A DNA stretch of 18,051 bases, from NCBI GenBank assembly GCA_029932835.1, contig JAOZPI010000009.1, positions 1 through 18,051 of the forward strand. The letters run 5' to 3'. Positions 14,354 to 18,051 of this stretch are shown piece by piece. This stretch comes from an archaeon (GTDB lineage Archaea; Altiarchaeota; Altiarchaeia; JAFGQM01). Below the pieces are notes generated by a model. It was not told the origin of the DNA and did not search any database. It worked only from the letters and a program-made list of their open reading frames with translations. The stretch's first letter is position 1. Each line of letters starts with the position of its first letter. A program made the translations under genes and the position numbers.

Positions 14354-14428
14354 TGGGCCCGACGGGATTCGAACCCGCGACTCCCTGGTTAAAAGCCAGG
14401 TGCTCTGACCAGACTGAGCTACGGGCCC
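14354..14428 (-). tRNA. tRNA-Lys(UUU)
   Basis: Minus strand, 75 nt. Acceptor arms are GGGCCCG and CGGGCCC, with discriminator A. The anticodon stem CCTGG/CCAGG encloses CTTTTAA, so the anticodon is TTT. The T arm is CGCGG-type around TTCGAAT with one mismatch or wobble at its base. CCA is not encoded. A TATA element at 14455-14464 precedes it, and tRNA-Arg follows, probably on the same transcript. Confidence 0.93.
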
Positions 14429-14454
14429 AAGTAGATGTGTAATTAGCTGTTATG

Positions 14455-14464
14455 ATTTAAAAAG
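14455..14464. promoter_or_regulatory. Shared TATA element, tRNA-Lys and GlcNAc-1-P transferase gene
   Basis: ATTTAAAAAG lies 27-36 bp before the tRNA-Lys 5' end on the minus strand. Its TTTAAA core also reads as a TATA box on the plus strand, about 40-48 bp before ATG 14503. Confidence 0.45.
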
Positions 14465-14502
14465 TATCTGTTGTGGTTTTTGTTTTTCTTTTTGAAATTA
14501 AA

Positions 14503-15489
14503 ATGATTATAATGGCAGCAGAATGGATTTATATCCTCCCCGTTTTGTCTTTTTTTCTGTCCTATTCCGCGATTTTTTGGCTCCGAAAGGTGCTTGTTTC
14601 CTTCCATATTATAGGGATTGATATTAACAAGGAACAGGAAGTGGTGGTGCCTGAGGGGGGAGGGCTCCTTGCCCTCATAGGTATTTGCATCTGTATTTTA
14701 ATCCTCCTGCATCTGGGGCTCATAAACCCGATTGCATACACTTTCCTGTTTCTAATGATGGGATTTGCAGGAATTGGGTTTCTGGACGATGGATTTAAGG
14801 TGTTCAAGAGGGAGGAGAATTGGCGGATCTATGTAATAAAGAGGGGGGTTGTTCTTTTCTTCTTCTCTCTGGTATTTTCATATATTGTCTTCCATCAGTT
14901 GGGGTATTCCCTGCCCCTTGTGGTGGGAATTGCCGCCCTGATCGTTTTATCGTCCGCGCTCTCAAACTCCTTTGCAGGCCTCAACGGCTGGGAGGTGGGA
15001 TCCTCCCTCATAATATTGTCCTCTGTCCTTCTGATGGTCTCCCTCTCTCAACTTTATACACAGACCCTGGTTTTTGTTTGCCTCGTAGTCCTTGGTTCAG
15101 TCGCTGCTCTATTCTATTTTAATAAGTACCCTGCGCGTATCTTTCCTGGGGACAGCGGGACCCTTATGATCGGTGCTTTTATAGGAGCCTTGATCCCATT
15201 TATCAACCCATGGTACCTGGCCCTCCCCCTTTTTTTACCTCATATATATGACATATACTTAAAGATACGCACGAACCCCCATGATATAAGTCAAAAGTCA
15301 GAGAAGCCGTATGTTATATCCAATGGGGTTCTCCATGTCCCCGCATCCAGAAAGATGGACTTTGCAAAGAAAATCCTCTCTATTTATGGGGCAATGCCAG
15401 AGCAGAGGGTAGTCCGCAGGATTCTCGGGATAGTGCTGCTCAACAGCGTGGTTTGGACTTGTGTTTATGTTATAGCACGGTCCTTATAG
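14503..15489 (+). CDS. aglH: UDP-GlcNAc:dolichyl-phosphate GlcNAc-1-phosphate transferase (AglH/MraY family)
   Basis: 328 residues with about ten membrane helices. The family moves GlcNAc-1-phosphate (or a related sugar-1-phosphate) from a UDP donor to a polyprenyl or dolichyl phosphate, the first step of lipid-linked glycan assembly. Motifs are VPEGGG (49-54), GFLDDGF with the D95-D96 pair, NSFAGLNG (155-162) and IFPGDSGTLMIG (213-224). These order and spacing match the GPT/AglH/MraY superfamily. The exact sugar is not decided by sequence. ATG 14503 is chosen because GTG 14473 adds an unlikely stretch next to the TATA region; ATG 14512 is also possible. Two glycosyltransferases and an STT3-like gene follow on the same strand. 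Confidence 0.87.
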   Translation: MIIMAAEWIYILPVLSFFLSYSAIFWLRKVLVSFHIIGIDINKEQEVVVPEGGGLLALIGICICILILLHLGLINPIAYTFLFLMMGFAGIGFLDDGFKVFKREENWRIYVIKRGVVLFFFSLVFSYIVFHQLGYSLPLVVGIAALIVLSSALSNSFAGLNGWEVGSSLIILSSVLLMVSLSQLYTQTLVFVCLVVLGSVAALFYFNKYPARIFPGDSGTLMIGAFIGALIPFINPWYLALPLFLPHIYDIYLKIRTNPHDISQKSEKPYVISNGVLHVPASRKMDFAKKILSIYGAMPEQRVVRRILGIVLLNSVVWTCVYVIARSL

Positions 15490-15614
15490 TGCTTACAACA
15501 AGTACAAGTAGGGGGTATGGCAAGGTATAAGTGCACCACAACAAGCTTATATGAACATAGGCGTGAATATAGAGCAACAGAGACTAAAGAACATAGGGGA
15601 GATTGGTAAAGAGA

Positions 15615-16733
15615 ATGAAAATCGCAATATTCACTGATACATACTTCCCGCAGATAAACGGAGTGACTTATACCCTCCAGCTCTGGAAACGGGAGCTGGA
15701 GAGGATTGGACATGAGGTCACCATCTACTACCCAAAATCAAAGGAGTACAAACCAAAGCCAGGGGAGAGCCCCCTCCGATCTGTTTCCTTTCCCTTTTAT
15801 GAGGGGTATCGAATTGGTTTTCCATCGGCAGGGAGAATAAAGAGGGATATGGATGTAATCCATGTCCAGAGTCCTGCGACAGTTGGTCTCTTGGGCTATG
15901 TAACAGCAAGAAGACTTCACAAACCCCTTGTGATGACCTATCACACCCCTCCTGACTATTACACAAGGGAGATCCTCCCATTTGGAACAAGAGTCGTACA
16001 TGAGGCTATGCGCAGCTCTTACTATGTATATGAGAAAAAACTCCTTCAGAAATGCGACGCTCTCACCACTCCATCAAGGGAGATCGCAGAGATTCTAAGG
16101 AGCAGAATGGGTGACCAACTGGAGATCCTTGTCCTGCCCAACGGTATAGACACGGACTTTTTCTCTGAGACTCGTGGAAATATGAGGGAAGAGCTGGGTA
16201 TTCCAGAAGGCAGGATAATAGGATTTGCTGGACGCCATACTGAAGCCAAACGGGTGGAGGACCTCATAAAGCTTGCTGATTATTTTGATGGAACTGTTGT
16301 GATCGCTGGTGAGGGGCCGATGACAAAGAAGTACAAGGAGCTAGCGAGAGGGAAAGCAAATGTAAAATTTTTGGGCTTTCTTGAGAGGGGGAGGCTGCCT
16401 GAGTTTTATTCTATGCTGGACCTCTTAATTCTTCCATCGGTCGCAGAAACAGAAGGCTTGGTCGTTATTGAGGCAAACGCGTGTAGAACTCCGGTTATTG
16501 GGGCAAACGCGATGGCGCTTAGGAGCACAATCGTGGATGGAAAAACAGGATACCTCTATGAACCGTCCAACATTGAGGATATGATAGAAAAGGTGAAGAT
16601 GGGTTATAAAAACATTGAAAAATTGAGGAGAGGGGCAAGAAAACATGCATTGGGGAGGTCTGTAAAAAACACAGCACGCAGGCTTTCTTCCATATACGAG
16701 GACATCGCTAATAAGCACAGGGGGAGAGAATGA
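15615..16733 (+). CDS. GT4 glycosyltransferase, monoglycosyl-diacylglycerol synthase-like
   Basis: 372 residues, GT-B fold. The N terminus MKIAIFTDTYFPQINGVTYT resembles bacterial 1,2-diacylglycerol 3-glucosyltransferases of GT4. LPNGIDTDFF marks the domain linker, and AETEGLVVIEANA carries the E-x7-E donor-binding pair (E278 and E286). The acceptor in archaea would be a lipid such as an archaeol derivative or a lipid-linked glycan; this is inference. The protein lacks membrane helices and probably sits at the cytosolic membrane face. Its stop overlaps the next GT4 start by 4 nt. ATG 15615 follows a purine-rich AGGGGAG 13 nt upstream. The 125 bp before it holds a TATA-like TTATAT at 15547-15552. 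Confidence 0.87.
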   Translation: MKIAIFTDTYFPQINGVTYTLQLWKRELERIGHEVTIYYPKSKEYKPKPGESPLRSVSFPFYEGYRIGFPSAGRIKRDMDVIHVQSPATVGLLGYVTARRLHKPLVMTYHTPPDYYTREILPFGTRVVHEAMRSSYYVYEKKLLQKCDALTTPSREIAEILRSRMGDQLEILVLPNGIDTDFFSETRGNMREELGIPEGRIIGFAGRHTEAKRVEDLIKLADYFDGTVVIAGEGPMTKKYKELARGKANVKFLGFLERGRLPEFYSMLDLLILPSVAETEGLVVIEANACRTPVIGANAMALRSTIVDGKTGYLYEPSNIEDMIEKVKMGYKNIEKLRRGARKHALGRSVKNTARRLSSIYEDIANKHRGRE

Positions 16734-17728
16734 AGGTATGTCTGTATTTGGAGGCCGAAAAGGTTATAAAAAAGAGCGGTATTGGAAGTGCGTTCAGGCT
16801 GCAGAAAATAGCTCTAGAAAAGGCAGGCGTCGAGTACACAACAGACCCGAGAGATGAGTACGATGTGATTCATATCAACACTATCCTCTTGGGGGCTCTT
16901 CTCCAGCTTGTCGTTGCAAAGAGCAGAGGAAAAAAAGTTGTGCTGCACGCGCACACGCTAGAGGAGGACACAAAGAACAGCTTCGTCTTGACAAATACAT
17001 TTTCTCATGTTCTCAAAGAGTATCTAACTCATTTCTACAACCGCGCAGACCACATAATATGCCCGAGTGACTACGCAAAAGAGCGCCTCTTAGAGTATGG
17101 AGTCAAGAGGCCCATAAGTGTTGTCAGTAATGGAATAGACCTAGAGCGGTTTCGTCTCGACAAAAAGGGAAGAGAGGATTATAGGAGCAGATATGGACTG
17201 GAGGGCATCGTTCCCTTCTCAGTCGGCCATGTGTTTGCCAGAAAGGGGGTGGATACCTTTGTAGATGTGGCAAGGAGATTTGATAATGACTTTATCTGGT
17301 TTGGTTCTCTTTATGGCCCTCTCGCAAGAAATAGTTCCCTGAACAGCGCGCTAAGAAACCTGCCACCAAATGTGAAGTTTACAGGGTTTGTGGATGATAT
17401 TATAGCAGCCTATTCTGCTGGCGATATCTTTTTCTTTCCCTCACGGGCAGAAACACAGGGTATTGTGATCCTAGAAGCATGGGCTATGGAAAGACCAGTT
17501 ATTATAAGAGACCTGCCGGCTTATAGAGGGTGGACAGAGGACGGCAAAGACTGCCTAAAGGCAAGGAATGAGGAGGAGTTTGTAGAGCACCTTAGAGAGC
17601 TCATAGAAAATAAACAGCTGAGAAGGAAACTTGTAAGGAACGGGAAAAAAAGCGTCCAGAAGCACTCTTTGGAAAGGGTAGGCTCTCAATTAAAAGAGGT
17701 GTATGAAAGTGTTTTAGGACAGAAGTGA
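16730..17728 (+). CDS. GT4 glycosyltransferase, diglycosyl-diacylglycerol synthase (CpoA)-like
   Basis: 332 residues, GT-B fold. The N terminus MKVCLYLEAEKVIKKSGIGS and the TTDPRDEYDVIHINT segment resemble CpoA/alDGS-type enzymes that add a second sugar to a glycosyl-diacylglycerol. VVSNGIDLERF and RAETQGIVILEAWA (E-x7-E with E241 and E249) are GT4 donor-site marks. Its ATG lies inside the stop region of the preceding GT4 gene (ATGA overlap), so the two are coupled and probably act in sequence. As with its partner, the acceptor in this organism is unknown. The next gene starts 4 bp after the stop codon. Confidence 0.87.
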   Translation: MKVCLYLEAEKVIKKSGIGSAFRLQKIALEKAGVEYTTDPRDEYDVIHINTILLGALLQLVVAKSRGKKVVLHAHTLEEDTKNSFVLTNTFSHVLKEYLTHFYNRADHIICPSDYAKERLLEYGVKRPISVVSNGIDLERFRLDKKGREDYRSRYGLEGIVPFSVGHVFARKGVDTFVDVARRFDNDFIWFGSLYGPLARNSSLNSALRNLPPNVKFTGFVDDIIAAYSAGDIFFFPSRAETQGIVILEAWAMERPVIIRDLPAYRGWTEDGKDCLKARNEEEFVEHLRELIENKQLRRKLVRNGKKSVQKHSLERVGSQLKEVYESVLGQK

Positions 17729-17732
17729 GAAG

Positions 17733-18051
17733 ATGGAAAAAAGGAAATCATTGATAATCTTGAGCTTGGTGATCGCTGCTTCTATTGGAATCCGCCTTAT
17801 CCCGCCCCTCACCAACAGCTTCCTAGTAAACTTTGACTCGGTGTACCATGCTCGTATCGCCGGCATTGTAGAAAAAACGGGATGGGTTCCCTCGTGGGAT
17901 CCTGTATCTGGTGGAAGGCCTCATCTCTATCCTCCAGCTTATCACCTCCTGCTTGGGTATACGAGCATGATCACAGGGATCTCTGTAATAGAGGTAACAA
18001 AATATTTTCTGCCCATTATCAGCTCATTTATCGCTCTGAGTGCCTTTCTCC
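17733..18051 (+). CDS. STT3/AglB-like membrane glycosyltransferase, N-terminal fragment (cut by window edge)
   Basis: 106 codons are visible before the window ends. A first membrane helix (about 6-26) is followed by NFDSVYHARIAG (33-44), like the first-loop acidic motif of STT3-type oligosaccharyltransferases, and by GGRPHLYPPAYHLLLGY (60-76), typical of the archaeal STT3/GT-C superfamily. A further hydrophobic stretch starts near 76. Such proteins transfer sugars from lipid carriers on the outer face of the membrane. Only the N terminus is seen, so it could be a true oligosaccharyltransferase or another GT-C enzyme. It starts 4 bp after the preceding GT4 gene, which places it in that operon. 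Confidence 0.7.
   Translation, partial: MEKRKSLIILSLVIAASIGIRLIPPLTNSFLVNFDSVYHARIAGIVEKTGWVPSWDPVSGGRPHLYPPAYHLLLGYTSMITGISVIEVTKYFLPIISSFIALSAFL

Noticed and set aside
15551..15637. A 28-codon open frame (ATG 15551) before and into the first GT4 gene
   Set aside because: It overlaps the GT4 start in another frame, has no SD sequence and shows no conserved peptide features; it is more likely leader sequence.

Overview
The window is archaeal chromosome. The evidence is an intron-containing tRNA with a bulge-helix-bulge splice motif, tRNA genes without encoded CCA, TATA boxes about 25 bp before start codons, and a set of archaeal families: HPS-RraA fusion, deoxyhypusine synthase, MJ0208-type archaeoflavoprotein, Ogg2-type DNA lyase, archaeal-type short ValRS and AglH/MraY-type GlcNAc-1-P transferase. 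Rubrerythrin and desulfoferrodoxin point to an anaerobe. The families fit best with a euryarchaeote-like lineage (methanogen or Archaeoglobus relatives, or an uncultivated sister group), but I cannot name the organism.

Layout. 1-2887: on the minus strand, a cut zinc-ribbon gene, tRNA-Ile(UAU) with a 60-nt intron, and an HPS-RraA fusion; divergent to these, an MgtE-type permease half and a PhoU/TrkA_C partner. 2953-4908: three orphan plus-strand genes (an anchored exported protein, a small acidic helical protein and a three-helix membrane protein), each with its own TATA box. 4914-6918: minus-strand deoxyhypusine synthase (DHS-like) with an overlapping fold-III PLP decarboxylase. 6946-8217: plus-strand DUF192 protein and PRPP synthase. 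8251-12360: minus-strand archaeoflavoprotein, HAD phosphatase, valyl-tRNA synthetase and, upstream, an Lrp/AsnC regulator. 12445-14077: an oxidative-stress cluster of rubrerythrin, desulfoferrodoxin and Ogg2-like lyase, divergent from the Lrp gene. 14078-14428: hairpin repeats and tRNA-Arg(UCU) and tRNA-Lys(UUU). 14503-18051: a glycosylation/glycolipid cluster of a GlcNAc-1-P transferase, two GT4 glycosyltransferases and the start of an STT3/AglB-like membrane protein.

How the genes may work together. HPS can yield ribulose-5-phosphate by the reverse RuMP route, and PRPP synthase uses ribose-5-phosphate. The decarboxylase may supply a polyamine to DHS. Rubrerythrin and superoxide reductase remove peroxide and superoxide while the lyase repairs 8-oxoguanine. 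The final cluster builds lipid-linked or lipid-attached sugars for the cell surface; two orphan proteins carry N-glycosylation sequons on segments predicted to be outside.

The most unusual points are the tRNA-Ile(UAU), which is uncommon in archaea, the DHS/decarboxylase pair with altered DHS active-site acidic positions, a 27-bp divergent leaderless promoter pair, and a GT4 pair resembling bacterial mono-/diglycosyl-diacylglycerol synthases. I did not find a clear new defence or mobile system.
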